This document shows, one piece after another, positions 17,026 to 25,799 of a DNA stretch of 64,000 nt. The stretch is from Roseomonas mucosa ATCC BAA-692 (GTDB taxonomy: Bacteria > Pseudomonadota > Alphaproteobacteria > Acetobacterales > Acetobacteraceae). Positions within the stretch are counted from its first letter, which is position 1. Each line of letters opens with the position of its first letter. The notes below the pieces were generated by a model. The model had not been told where the DNA came from and did not search any database. It was given only the letters and a program-made list of their open reading frames with translations. The position numbers and the translations under genes are program-made. The DNA lies in the NCBI RefSeq assembly GCF_000622225.1, contig NZ_JHWD01000001.1, forward strand, positions 428,603-492,602. Reading direction: 5' to 3'.

Positions 17026-17847
17026 ATGGCTATGCGGACCATTACCCGGCTTTTCGACACCCGCGACCACGCGATGGCGGCGGTGCGGGACTTGGAGGCT
17101 GCGGGCTTCCGGCATGAGGATGTGAGCATCCTCGCCAACAATGCCGAGGGCCAGCGGAGTGATGTTGCCACGGCGCCCGGGGGGCGTGCCGGGGACCACA
17201 CGGATACTGCGGAGAACGCCGAGTCCGGGACCGGGATCGGTGCCACGCTGGGGACGGTACTGGGTGGCGGCGCGGGGCTCGCGGCCGGGCTTGGGGCCTT
17301 GGCGATTCCGGGCGTGGGGCCCGTGGTGGCGGCGGGCTGGCTGGTGGCGACGCTGACCGGGGCCGGCGCTGGTGCTGCGGCTGGCGGGTTGCTGGGCGCG
17401 CTGACGGGGGCCGGGGTGAGCGAGAACGAGGCCGGGACCTATGCCGAGGGCGTGCGGCGGGGCGGGACGCTGGTGACGGTGCGGAGCGAGGATGCGCGCA
17501 TCGACGAGGCGGAGCGGATCATGGCCAGTCACGGGCCGGTCGATGTCGCCACGCGGGAGGCGGATTACCGCGCGGGTGGCTGGAGCGGGTATCGGGACGA
17601 CGACCTGAACACGCTGGAATCCGGGCGCGGGACGGGTTCGGCGCCGGATGGCACGGCTGGGAACCCGCCCGGCACGGCGGCGACGCGGGCGGCGGATCGC
17701 GCGGCGGGGACCAATCTGAGCGGGGCCTATCCGGGGCAGTCGGACGGCACGCCGGAGAACCCGAAGGGAACGATGGCTAGCCGGGGCTTCGACAAGGCCA
17801 CGGGTTCGAACACCAGCGGGACCAATCCGGACGGGACGCGGCGCTGA
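17026..17847 (+). CDS. General stress protein 17M-like (YflT) domain protein
   Basis: 273 residues. The N-terminal 40 residues (ITRLFDTRDHAMAAVRDLEA, AGFRHEDVSILANN) are the YflT/heat-induced stress domain. A Gly/Ala-rich membrane-inserting stretch follows at about 74-135 (LGTVLGGGAGLAAGLGALAI and more), then a second strand-rich region (GTLVTVRSEDARIDEAERIM), and a hydrophilic tail with repeated GT-x-PPGT and NTSGT-like motifs. Such proteins are common in alphaproteobacteria under general stress control; no recognisable EcfG promoter (GGAAC-N-CGTT) was found upstream. The ATG at 17026 is preceded by GAGAGGAA. Role unknown beyond stress association. Confidence 0.7.
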   Translation: MAMRTITRLFDTRDHAMAAVRDLEAAGFRHEDVSILANNAEGQRSDVATAPGGRAGDHTDTAENAESGTGIGATLGTVLGGGAGLAAGLGALAIPGVGPVVAAGWLVATLTGAGAGAAAGGLLGALTGAGVSENEAGTYAEGVRRGGTLVTVRSEDARIDEAERIMASHGPVDVATREADYRAGGWSGYRDDDLNTLESGRGTGSAPDGTAGNPPGTAATRAADRAAGTNLSGAYPGQSDGTPENPKGTMASRGFDKATGSNTSGTNPDGTRR

Positions 17848-18062
17848 GGCCGGCTCGTCCGGGATGACCGGCTGATAGGGCCGAGGAAGGGGCGGGCGGT
17901 TCGGTCCGCTTCCTTCCGGGCCGTGTCGCACGCGGGTTGCTTTCGGAAGCCGGGGTGTTCCTGTCTGCCTTGGCGAGACGCGGAAACCCCTGTCAGTGCG
18001 GTGAGGGTTGGGAGACTCGCGGTGCCGGTGCGGCGCCGCGGGTCTTTTCGTGCGCGCTGCGG
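17848..18062. other. Convergent intergenic region with imperfect hairpin
   Basis: Between convergent YflT and purB. AGGAAG at 17884 and CTTCCT at 17909 with an inner GCGG/CCGC form an imperfect hairpin that could terminate either gene. No U-tract. Confidence 0.35.
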
Positions 18063-19406
18063 TCAGGCGCCCTGGCTGGCGAAGACGCGGGCCAGGGTGG
18101 CCCGGACGTGGCGGAAGTCCTTGGCCGGGTCCATGGCGGCGTCGAGGGTCGCGGCATCGAGCGTGGCGGAAACCTCGGGGTCGGCGAGGAGCTCGTCGCG
18201 GAAGGAGCGGCCGTTCGGGGTGCCCAGCGCGGTCCAGGTGGCCATGGCGGCGCGCTGGACGGCGGCGTAGGAGGCCTCGCGGCTCATGCCGGCCTGGGTG
18301 AGGGCGAGCAGGACCTTCTGGCTGTGGACGACGCCGCCCAGGGCTTCGAGGTTGCGCTTCATCTGGTCGGGATAGACGGTCAGCTTGTCCATCATCGAGG
18401 TGGCGCGGGCCAGGGCGAAGTCCAGGGTGATGGTGGCATCGGGGCCGATGAAGCGCTCGACGCTGCTGTGGCTGATGTCGCGCTCGTGCCAGAGGGCGAC
18501 GTTCTCCAGGGCCGGGGTGGCGTAGCCGCGGATGACGCGGGCGAGGCCGGTGAGGTTCTCGCTCAGCACCGGATTGCGCTTGTGGGGCATCGCGGAGGAG
18601 CCCTTCTGGCCGGGGTGGAAGTATTCCTCGGCCTCCCGCACCTCGCTGCGCTGGAGGTGGCGGACCTCGGTGGCCAGGCGTTCGATGGCGCTCGCCGTGA
18701 TGGCCAGGGCGCAGAAGAAGGCGGCGTGGCGGTCGCGGGGGATGACCTGGGTGGAGACGGGCTCGGCGCGCAGGCCGAGGCGGGTGGCGACGAATTCCTC
18801 CACGCGCGGATCCACCGAGGCGAAGGTGCCGACGGGGCCGGAGATGGCGCAGGTCGCGACCTCGTCGCGGGCGGCGGCCAAGCGCTTGCGGCAGCGGGCG
18901 AATTCGGCCCAGTGGCCGGCGAGCTTGATGCCGAAAGTGGTGGGTTCGGCATGGATGCCGTGGCTGCGGCCGATGGTGGGGGTCAGCGCGTGTTCCTCGG
19001 CCCGGCGCTGCAGGGCGGCGAGGAGGGCGTCCATGTCGGCCAGGAGCAGGTCGGCGGCGCGGGTGAGCTGCACGTTCAGGCAGGTGTCGAGCACGTCCGA
19101 GGAGGTCATGCCCTGGTGCATGAAGCGGGCCTCGGGGCCGATGCCCTCGCCCAGCCAAGTGAGGAAGGCGATGACGTCGTGGCGGGTGACGCGCTCGATC
19201 TCGTCGATGTGCCCGACATCGGCGGCGGTGATCTCGGCGGTGCGCTGGTCGCCCTTCTCGCGGATCACGCGCGCGGCCTCGGCCGGGATGGTGCCGAGGT
19301 TGCCCATGGCCTCGGCCGCCAGGGCCTCGATCTCGAACCAGATCTTGTAGCGGGTCTCGGGCGACCAGATCGCGGTCATCTCGGGGCGGGCGTAGCGCGG
19401 GACCAT
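18063..19406 (-). CDS. purB: Adenylosuccinate lyase
   Basis: 447 residues. It cleaves SAICAR and adenylosuccinate to fumarate and AICAR or AMP. Motifs: start MVPRYARPEMTAIWSPETRY, VGHIDEIERVTRHDVIAFL, QGMTSSDVLDTCLNVQL, the catalytic region TPTIGRSHGIHAEPTTFGIK, and the flexible loop signature GSSAMPHKRNPVLSENL. The ATG at 19406 gives the conserved N-terminus; the in-frame extension to 19625 is Pro-rich and unconserved and would cross the DUF1993 start region. Divergent from the DUF1993 gene across 190 bases. Confidence 0.97.
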   Translation of the reverse strand: MVPRYARPEMTAIWSPETRYKIWFEIEALAAEAMGNLGTIPAEAARVIREKGDQRTAEITAADVGHIDEIERVTRHDVIAFLTWLGEGIGPEARFMHQGMTSSDVLDTCLNVQLTRAADLLLADMDALLAALQRRAEEHALTPTIGRSHGIHAEPTTFGIKLAGHWAEFARCRKRLAAARDEVATCAISGPVGTFASVDPRVEEFVATRLGLRAEPVSTQVIPRDRHAAFFCALAITASAIERLATEVRHLQRSEVREAEEYFHPGQKGSSAMPHKRNPVLSENLTGLARVIRGYATPALENVALWHERDISHSSVERFIGPDATITLDFALARATSMMDKLTVYPDQMKRNLEALGGVVHSQKVLLALTQAGMSREASYAAVQRAAMATWTALGTPNGRSFRDELLADPEVSATLDAATLDAAMDPAKDFRHVRATLARVFASQGA

Positions 19407-19596
19407 GGCGGGGAACTCCTGAACGGCGCGGTCCCCCTGGCGCGAGGGGGGCGGGTTCGTCAAGGGAAAGCGGTGCGGGGCTGGGGTGCGAGGGGGTGCG
19501 GGGGCCGGGGCTCTACCGGGTGTGGCGGGCCGGTTGTTTAATCGGGCCTCCCGCAACGGATGATGGGCGGCGCCAGGCTGGCCCCAGGGAGCATCC

Positions 19597-20160
19597 ATGT
19601 CGCTGACCGAGCTTCTCGTTCCCACCTACAGGCAGATGCTTCGCATGCTGGGCGGCCTGCTGGACAAGGCGCAGCGGCAGATGCCGGGGCAGGCGGAGGC
19701 CTTCCTCTCGGCGCGGCTGGCGGCCGACATGTATCCCCTGGCGACGCAGTTGAGGTTCGCGGCGCTCCAGGCGCAGGAGGCGGTCTTCCGGCTGCGGGGG
19801 GAGCCGATGCCGCCTTCGCTGGACGAGTTGGCGGCCGAGGGGCGTCATGCCGGTGAGGTGCCTGGGCTGATCTCGGATGCCCGGAAGCGGATCGATGAGG
19901 CCCTGTCGCTTCTGGATGGCCTGGCCCCGGACGCGCTCGATGCCGGAGCCGGATTGCCGATCGCCATCGAGCTTCCCGGGGGTATCGCCTTCGACATGAC
20001 GGGCGAACGGTATGCCCGCGACTGGGCGCTGCCCCAGTTCTATTTCCACGTCATCACCGCCTACGCGATTCTCCGGAGCCAGGGCGTCGAGATCGGGAAG
20101 GCCGACTACGTGCCTCACATATTCGCCTACCTCCGGCCGGGGCCTGCGGCGGGGGTCTGA
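19597..20160 (+). CDS. DUF1993 family protein
   Basis: 187 residues, the family length. An all-helical, DinB-like fold is expected; the function of this family is unknown. Recognised by LLVPTYRQMLRMLGGLLDKA, the conserved MYPLATQLRFAALQAQEAVFRL, and the C-terminal LPQFYFHVITAYAILRSQGV, EIGKADYVPHI. A metal-binding His at the end of the 'FYFH' motif is seen. Transcribed away from purB; probably a single gene. Confidence 0.88.
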   Translation: MSLTELLVPTYRQMLRMLGGLLDKAQRQMPGQAEAFLSARLAADMYPLATQLRFAALQAQEAVFRLRGEPMPPSLDELAAEGRHAGEVPGLISDARKRIDEALSLLDGLAPDALDAGAGLPIAIELPGGIAFDMTGERYARDWALPQFYFHVITAYAILRSQGVEIGKADYVPHIFAYLRPGPAAGV

Positions 20161-20451
20161 TCGCGAAGGGGTTCCTGCCGGCCCGGGGCGGCCGGCTGCC
20201 CGCCACGTCCGGCGCTGTCCCAGGAGGCTCCGCCCGCGGAACGGGGGCGGCGGGACGCAGGCGCGCGTGCCGACATCGGGGGCGATGCGGATGCGGCCGC
20301 GCAGGGCGCCGGGCTGGAAGTGTTGCATGGGCCGCCCCGCACTCCGCACAAGGCAGGCAAAACCAGATCGTGCAGGCGTGAGGGTCCGCCGGGGTCGTTT
20401 CTTGCGCTACAAGGTCATGAGAAGCAACGAAACGCACAAGAGCTGGTGTCC
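20161..20451. other. Leader region of the branched-chain aminotransferase gene
   Basis: 291 bases without a recognisable gene. GC-rich up to about 20340 and more AT-rich from 20395 on, where the ilvE promoter is expected. No leader peptide with a run of Leu/Val/Ile codons and no attenuator were found. Confidence 0.35.
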
Positions 20452-21543
20452 ATGACCATCCCCGACATCCGAGTGACCCGCACCCAGGCGCCGAAGCAAC
20501 GCCCCGACGATGCCGAGCTGAGCTTCGGCAAGGTCATGACCGACCACATGTTCCTGATGGACTACGAGGAGGGGAAGGGCTGGCACGACCCGCGCATCGT
20601 TCCCTATGGGCCGCTGAGCATGGACCCCGCGACCTCCGTCCTGCATTACGGGCAGACGGTGTTCGATGGGTTGAAGGCCTTTCGCGGCCAGGACGGGACG
20701 GTGCGCCTGTTCCGTGCGCAGCGGCATGCCGAGCGGCTGAACAGGTCCTGCGCCGCGCTCTGCATCCCGCCGATGGACCCGGAGCTGATCCGCCGGTCCT
20801 TCGAGGAACTGGTGGCGGTGGACCATGACTGGGTGCCGCGCCGGGCCGGGACGTCGCTGTATATCCGGCCGACCGTGGTGGCGACGGAGGTGCAGCTCGG
20901 CGTGCATCCGGCGCACCGGCTGACCTATTTCGTGATCTGCTCCCCGGTCGGCGCCTACTACAAGGAAGGCATGAAGCCGGTGAGGATCCTGGCCACGGAC
21001 AAGTATGTCCGTGCGGTGCGGGGCGGGCTGGGCGAGGCCAAGACGGCGGCCAACTACGCCGCCTCCCTCGCCGCCGCGCAGGATGCCGAGGCGCAGGGCT
21101 ATACCCAGGTGCTGTGGCTGGATGGCGTGGAGCGGCGCTATCTCGACGAGGTGGGCACCATGAACATCATGGTGAAGATCGGCGACGAGGTGATCACCCC
21201 GCCGCTGGCCGGCACCATCCTGGACGGCGTGACGCGGAACTCGATCCTGACCCTGCTGCGCGACTGGGGCGTGAAGGCCAGCGAGCGGCCGGTCACCATC
21301 GACGAGGTGATGCAGGCGGGCCGCGACGGCACGCTGCGGGAGATGTGGGGCACCGGCACCGCCGCCGTGGTCTCGCCGGTCGGGCTGCTGGGCTACAAGG
21401 GCGAGAAGGTGGTCATCAACGGCGGTGAGACCGGGCCGCTGACGCAGAAGCTGTACGAGGCGATCGTGGCGATCCAGTACGGCACCGCGCCGGATGCCCA
21501 TGGCTGGACGAGCGAGGTGAAGGTGCCGGCGGAGGCGTCGTAA
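20452..21543 (+). CDS. ilvE: Branched-chain amino acid aminotransferase, large (BCAT) type
   Basis: 363 residues, the length of the eukaryote-like BCAT class, not the 300-residue bacterial class. A PLP enzyme that transfers amino groups between glutamate and the branched-chain 2-oxo acids. Motifs: FGKVMTDHMFLMDYEEGKGW, LHYGQTVFDGLKAFRGQDG, the PLP lysine K197 in GGLGEAKTAANYAAS, LDEVGTMNIMVKI and GTGTAAVVSPVGLLGYKG. The ATG at 20452 fits the family N-terminus. A second, bacterial-type IlvE is encoded at 56751-57650, so the two are likely to differ in direction or regulation. Followed by repeat copy A. Confidence 0.93.
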   Translation: MTIPDIRVTRTQAPKQRPDDAELSFGKVMTDHMFLMDYEEGKGWHDPRIVPYGPLSMDPATSVLHYGQTVFDGLKAFRGQDGTVRLFRAQRHAERLNRSCAALCIPPMDPELIRRSFEELVAVDHDWVPRRAGTSLYIRPTVVATEVQLGVHPAHRLTYFVICSPVGAYYKEGMKPVRILATDKYVRAVRGGLGEAKTAANYAASLAAAQDAEAQGYTQVLWLDGVERRYLDEVGTMNIMVKIGDEVITPPLAGTILDGVTRNSILTLLRDWGVKASERPVTIDEVMQAGRDGTLREMWGTGTAAVVSPVGLLGYKGEKVVINGGETGPLTQKLYEAIVAIQYGTAPDAHGWTSEVKVPAEAS

Positions 21544-21558
21544 GGCGCTTCAGTTCGG

Positions 21559-21840
21559 GCGTTGCGCTGTTCCGGGGGGAAGGCGCTGCCTTTCCCCCCG
21601 GCCCCCCATCCGCCAGGACGCTGCGCGCCCTGGACCCGGTTCGTTGGCGCTTGCCGCGGCCGGATCTCGCCGGAGAGCCATGCTCTCCGGCGGGCTGCCG
21701 GTGCCGCGAGTGCGGGCAGGGTGTTTTTCCATTTTCGGGGCCTCATTGATCCACCTGCGCTCAGGGGTCAGGCCCGGGACCGGCCTTGCAGCGCAGTGCC
21801 AGCGAAAGGCGGGGTCTGGGGAGGCGGCGCCTCCCCAGGG
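21559..21840 (+). repeat. Structured intergenic repeat, copy A
   Basis: Contains the family hairpins: GGAAGGC-gct-GCCTTTCC near 21580; CCAGG...CCTGG near 21613-21633; and a perfect 11-base-pair stem CGCCGGAGAGC / GCTCTCCGGCG (21668-21678 with 21682-21692, loop CAT). It ends with GGGGAGGC-GGC-GCCTCCCC near 21820. It fills the space between ilvE and the LLM gene. Confidence 0.8.
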
Positions 21841-21846
21841 AGCCGC

Positions 21847-22869
21847 TCAGCGCCAGCCGAGGGCGGGGGCGATGTGCTTCAGGATGCCCTCGATGACATG
21901 GGCGCAGTACTCGACGCCGAGCTGGTTGGGGATGGTCAGCAGCAGGGTGTCGGCCTCGGCGATGGCCTCGTCCTCCCGGAGCTGGGCGATCAGGGCCTCG
22001 GGTTCGGCGGTGTAGCCGCGGCCGAAGATGGCGCGGGTGTTGCCGCCGAGGAGGCCGATCTGGTCCTGCTCCTTGCCGCCACGGCCGAAATACTCGCGGT
22101 CCCGGTCGTCGAGCAGGGGGAAGATGCTGCGGCTGACGGAAACGCGGGGGGTGTGGCTGTGGCCGGCTTCCTTCCAGGCCTCGCGGTAGAGGCGGATCTG
22201 CCCGGCCTGCTGGATGTGGAAGGGCTCGCCGGTCTCGTCGTCCTTGAGGGTGGAGCTTTGCAGGTTCATGCCGAACTTCGCCGCCCAGGCGGCGGTGGCG
22301 TTGGAGCCGGAGCCCCACCAGATGCGCTCGCGCAGGCCCTCGGAGAAGGGTTCCAGGCGCAGCAGGCCGGGCGGGTTGGGAAACATCGGGCGCGGGTTGG
22401 GGCGGGCGAAGCCCTGGCCCTTCAGCACTTCGAGGAAGACCTCGGCGTGGCGGCGGCCCAGCTCGGCATCCGTCTCGCCCTCGGCGGGGGCATAGCCGAA
22501 GTGGCGCCAGCCATCGATCACCTGCTCGGGCGAGCCGCGGCTGAGGCCGAGCTGGAGGCGGCCGCCGGAGATCAGGTCGGCGGCGCCGGCATCCTCCGCC
22601 ATGTAGAGCGGGTTCTCGTAGCGCATGTCGATGACGGCGGTGCCGAGTTCGATCCGCTTCGTCCGCGCGCCCATGGCGGCGAGCAGCGGGAAGGGGGAGG
22701 CGAGCTGGCGGGCGAAGTGGTGGACGCGGACATAGGCGCCGTCCGCGCCCAGCTCCTCGGCCGCGACGGCGAGGTCGATGGATTGCAGGAGCGCGTCGGC
22801 GGCGGTGCGGGTGCCGGAATGCGGCGAGGGCGTCCAGTGGCCGAAGGAGAGGAAGCCGATCTTCTTCAT
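21847..22869 (-). CDS. LLM-class flavin-dependent oxidoreductase (luciferase-like)
   Basis: 340 residues with the bacterial-luciferase TIM-barrel. Visible: MKKIGFLSFGHWTPSPHSGT, LAVAAEELGADGAYVRVHHF, the flavin-binding strand KRIELGTAVIDMRYENPLYM, ADLISGGRLQLGLSRGSPEQ, and IWWGSGSNATAAWAAKFGMN. These enzymes use FMNH2 or F420 to oxidise small substrates; the ring or sulfonate substrate here cannot be told. Terminal motif NQLGVEYCAHVIEGIL is shared with one monooxygenase subgroup. Monocistronic on the minus strand, convergent with ilvE across repeat A. Confidence 0.88.
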   Translation of the reverse strand: MKKIGFLSFGHWTPSPHSGTRTAADALLQSIDLAVAAEELGADGAYVRVHHFARQLASPFPLLAAMGARTKRIELGTAVIDMRYENPLYMAEDAGAADLISGGRLQLGLSRGSPEQVIDGWRHFGYAPAEGETDAELGRRHAEVFLEVLKGQGFARPNPRPMFPNPPGLLRLEPFSEGLRERIWWGSGSNATAAWAAKFGMNLQSSTLKDDETGEPFHIQQAGQIRLYREAWKEAGHSHTPRVSVSRSIFPLLDDRDREYFGRGGKEQDQIGLLGGNTRAIFGRGYTAEPEALIAQLREDEAIAEADTLLLTIPNQLGVEYCAHVIEGILKHIAPALGWR

Positions 22870-23052
22870 GGGTTCAGGTCGTCCGGCGGGGCGGGACGGG
22901 GCGCGCCCCTTGCGTGAGGGTGGTCTGGCCGGGCGCCGCGGCGGGGCCGGGCCGGTTGCCGGGGATATGGGATGGGCGGCGCGGCGCGGCCATCACTGCG
23001 GGTGATGACCGTCATGGGGATGAATCGTCCCCGGGGGAGCGGCGCCGCGGCC

Positions 23053-24414
23053 TCAGCCGATGATGGCGGCGTCGGGGCCGTTGAGGGCGAGTTCCAGCAG
23101 GGTTTCGAGGGCCGGGCGCAAGGCGGCCTCGGCGGGGGCGGCGAGGGCCAGGCGGACGGCGTCGGGGGCGTGGCCGGGGCCGGCGGCGAATTCGGCGGCG
23201 GGTGAGACGGCGATGCGGCGGCGGGCGGCGGCGGCCACGAAGGTCTCGGCGCGCCAGGGATCGGGCAGTTCGAGCCAGAGGTGGTAGGCGCGCGGATCGC
23301 CGCGCAGGGAAAGGCCGGCGCCGCCGAGGAGGCCGCGCGCCAGGGCGTTGCGGCGGCGGGCGTCCTGGCGCTTGCGGCGGACGAGTTCCCCGACGCTGCC
23401 GTCCTCCATCCAGGCGGTGGCGGCGGCGAGAGTGAAGCCCTGGGCGGCCCAGCCGCCGACGCGCAGGGCGGCGGCGAGGCGGGGGCGCAGGGCGGGCGGG
23501 GCGGCGAGGATGCCCAGCGTCATGCCGGGGGCGACGCGCTTGGAGAGGCTGTCCACCAGGACCACGCGTTCCGGCGCATGGGCGGCCAGGGGCGGGAGGA
23601 TGTCCTCCGCGAGGAAGCCGTAGACGGAGTCCTCCACCACCAGGATGTCCAGGCTGCGGCAGAGGGTGGCGATCTCGCGGCGGCGGGCCTCCGGCATGCT
23701 GGGGCCGAGCGGGTTGTGCAGGTCCGGCTGCAGGTAGAGCAGGCGCAGGGGGTGGGCGGCATGGGCCGCGGCCAGGGCGTCGGGACGCAGGCCCTGGGCG
23801 TCCATGGCGATGGGGGTGGGGACGAGACCGAGGCGCTGGGCGATGCCCTTGGCGAGCGGATAGGTCATGGCCTCGAAGCCCAGGCGCTCGCCGGGGGCGA
23901 TGAGGGCGGTGAAGCAGGCGGAGAGGGCCTGCTGGCCGCGCCCGGCGAAGAGAAGGGAATCGGGGCTGGGGGTCCAGCCGGTGCGGGCGAGGAGGCGGGC
24001 GCTGGCGGTGCGGGCGGCGGCATCGCCGGCGGCCCCGGCGCGGGAAAGCAGGGGCTGCAGCGCCTCCGGCCGCGACAGGCTGGCGAGGGCGGGGGCGAGG
24101 ATGGTGCCCTGCTCGGGGAGGACGGAGAAGTTCACCTCCAGGTCGGTGATGGCGTCGGCGTGGAGTTCGCGCGCCGGGAGGCCGGGCGGGGTGGGGGCGG
24201 TGCGCAGGAAGGTGCCGCGCCCGACCTCGCCCACCGCGATGCCGCGCCGGACGAGCTCGGCATAGACGCGGGAGGCGGTGGAGGGGGCGATGCCCTGGCG
24301 ATGGGCGTAGTCGCGGCTGGGAGGGAGGCGTTCGCCCGGCTGGCGGCGGCCGGCGGCGAGGTCTGCCGCGAGATCCTGGGCGAAGCGGTCGGCGAGGTCG
24401 CGGAAGTCGGTCAC
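23053..24414 (-). CDS. MocR-family regulator (GntR helix-turn-helix fused to aminotransferase)
   Basis: 453 residues. The N-terminal GntR winged helix covers about residues 8-75 (PGERLPPSRDYAHRQGIAPS, TASRVYAELVRRGIAVGEVG). The rest is a class I PLP fold with LLYLQPDLHNPLGPSMPEAR and the PLP lysine in LVDSLSKRVAPGMTLG. MocR proteins are transcription factors that use PLP or an amine as effector. The start is GTG at 24414, only six bases behind a TACAAT box, which suggests a leaderless transcript. It is divergent from the DUF1127-phzF pair, its likely target. Confidence 0.9.
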   Translation of the reverse strand: MTDFRDLADRFAQDLAADLAAGRRQPGERLPPSRDYAHRQGIAPSTASRVYAELVRRGIAVGEVGRGTFLRTAPTPPGLPARELHADAITDLEVNFSVLPEQGTILAPALASLSRPEALQPLLSRAGAAGDAAARTASARLLARTGWTPSPDSLLFAGRGQQALSACFTALIAPGERLGFEAMTYPLAKGIAQRLGLVPTPIAMDAQGLRPDALAAAHAAHPLRLLYLQPDLHNPLGPSMPEARRREIATLCRSLDILVVEDSVYGFLAEDILPPLAAHAPERVVLVDSLSKRVAPGMTLGILAAPPALRPRLAAALRVGGWAAQGFTLAAATAWMEDGSVGELVRRKRQDARRRNALARGLLGGAGLSLRGDPRAYHLWLELPDPWRAETFVAAAARRRIAVSPAAEFAAGPGHAPDAVRLALAAPAEAALRPALETLLELALNGPDAAIIG

Positions 24415-24420
24415 GGGAAT

Positions 24421-24440
24421 ATTGTACCGAGAACAATTGT
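24421..24440. promoter_or_regulatory. MocR promoter and operator-like inverted repeat
   Basis: ATTGT-N7-ACAAT (24421-24437), overlapping the palindrome ACAATTGT (24433-24440). Read on the minus strand, TACAAT (24426-24421) makes a good -10 box six bases before the MocR GTG. A weak -35 (TTCAAC) is 17 bases further. Confidence 0.5.
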
Positions 24441-24505
24441 GTCGTTGAAGCGGAAATCGATAGCGTGCCAGAAAGTGATTCGGTGCAATAAGGTGCGATT
24501 CTCAG

Positions 24506-24772
24506 ATGCTCGGATCAATTTCCAGGGTTGATCGGATCAATCCGGCCTTTGGCGGCCTGGACGCGGCGCCGGCCCGGGGCGTGCTAGGGCGGGTGCTGGC
24601 GCGGCTGGCCGTCTGGCACCGCAATGCGGAGACGCGGCGGGTGCTGCGGGAGCTTCCGGAGCGGGAGCTGGCCGATATCGGGCTGACGCCCATGGATGCG
24701 GCGATGGAGGCGGGCAGGCCGTTCTGGGACGACACGCCCGGGATCGTCGCCGAGCGGGCGCGCCGGTCATGA
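24506..24772 (+). CDS. DUF1127 (YjiS-like) small protein
   Basis: 88 residues. The C-terminal half carries the DUF1127 motif: RRVLRELPERELADIGL, preceded by VLARLAVWHRNAE. Such Arg-rich proteins are frequent in alphaproteobacteria, are often induced by stress and have RNA-binding relatives (CcaF1). The ATG at 24506 is ten bases behind AAGGTG. It overlaps phzF by four bases (ATGA), so both are translated together, and both are divergent from MocR. Confidence 0.85.
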   Translation: MLGSISRVDRINPAFGGLDAAPARGVLGRVLARLAVWHRNAETRRVLRELPERELADIGLTPMDAAMEAGRPFWDDTPGIVAERARRS

Positions 24773-25659
24773 GCGGCGGGCGCTATCGCTTCGTGACGGT
24801 GGATGTCTTCGCCTCGGAGCGCTACGCGGGCAATCCGCTGGCGGTGCTGCCAGAGGCGGCGGGACTGGACGGGGCGGCGATGCAGCGCATCGCGCGGGAG
24901 TTCAACCTGTCCGAGACGGCCTTCGTGCTGCCGCCGGAGGAGCCGGGGCACGGCGCGCGGGTGCGGATCTTCACGCCGACGCGGGAGATGCCCTTTGCCG
25001 GGCATCCGAATATCGGCACGGGATTCGTGCTGGCGGCGGAGATGGCGGCGCGGGGCGAGGCGGTGCCGGAGGTGCTGCTCTTCGAGGAAATCGCCGGGCT
25101 GGTGCCGGTGCGGCCGTTGCTGGAGGGCGGCGTGGTGGCCGGGGCTTCGCTGGAGGCGCCGCAGGCCCTGTCGCGCCTTGGCGGCTGCGGGGCGGCGGAG
25201 GTGGCGGCCTGTCTCTCGTTGCGGGCGGAGGATGTGGTGGTGACGGGGCATGCGCCGCAGGTCGTCTCGGTGGGGGCGCCCTTTCTGGTGGCGGAGCTGG
25301 CGGGGCTGGAGGCGCTGGGGCGGGTCCGGCCGGACCCGGTGGCCTGGGGCGGGACGCTGCCGCGCGACGGGGCCAGTTCGATCTATGCCTATGTGCGGTT
25401 GGCGGAGGGCGGACTGCGTTCGCGCATGTTCACGCGCGAGCTCTACGAGGACCCGGCGACGGGGAGCGCCACGGCGACGGTGGCGGCGCTGCTGCTCGAC
25501 CTGTCCGGGGAGGAGAGGCTGTCGCTGACGGTGCGGCAGGGGGTGGAGATGGGGCGGGCGAGCCTGTTGCGGGCGAGGGCGTGGCGCGAGGGCGGGGCCG
25601 TCCGTGCCGGGGTGGCGGGCGATTGCGCGAAGGTGATGGAGGGCTGGCTGCGGGGCTGA
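24769..25659 (+). CDS. PhzF-family isomerase/epimerase
   Basis: 296 residues with the two-domain diaminopimelate-epimerase-like fold. Motifs: VTVDVFASERYAGNPLAVL, the catalytic glutamate E49 in EFNLSETAFVLPP, RIFTPTREMPFAGHPNIGTG and, in the second half, TRELYEDPATGSATATVAAL. No other phenazine genes are nearby, so a phenazine role is unlikely; this subgroup may isomerise a small amino acid-like compound, which suits control by a PLP-binding MocR regulator. Its start overlaps the DUF1127 stop. Confidence 0.9.
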   Translation: MSGGRYRFVTVDVFASERYAGNPLAVLPEAAGLDGAAMQRIAREFNLSETAFVLPPEEPGHGARVRIFTPTREMPFAGHPNIGTGFVLAAEMAARGEAVPEVLLFEEIAGLVPVRPLLEGGVVAGASLEAPQALSRLGGCGAAEVAACLSLRAEDVVVTGHAPQVVSVGAPFLVAELAGLEALGRVRPDPVAWGGTLPRDGASSIYAYVRLAEGGLRSRMFTRELYEDPATGSATATVAALLLDLSGEERLSLTVRQGVEMGRASLLRARAWREGGAVRAGVAGDCAKVMEGWLRG

Positions 25660-25799
25660 GGCCGTCCGCCGCGATCCGTGGATATTGTGCGTTGTTGCCG
25701 TAAGATTGCTTAGTGTTTAAGTGGCGGCGCCGCGGGTGGCGACGCCCGGCGGGATTCTGGCCGGGCCGGTTCGGCCGCGAGGGGAGCGATTAAACGCCG

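Noticed and set aside
25660-25799. yybP-ykoY manganese riboswitch before the TerC genes
   Set aside because: Neither this interval nor 26575-26911 contains the conserved loop motifs.
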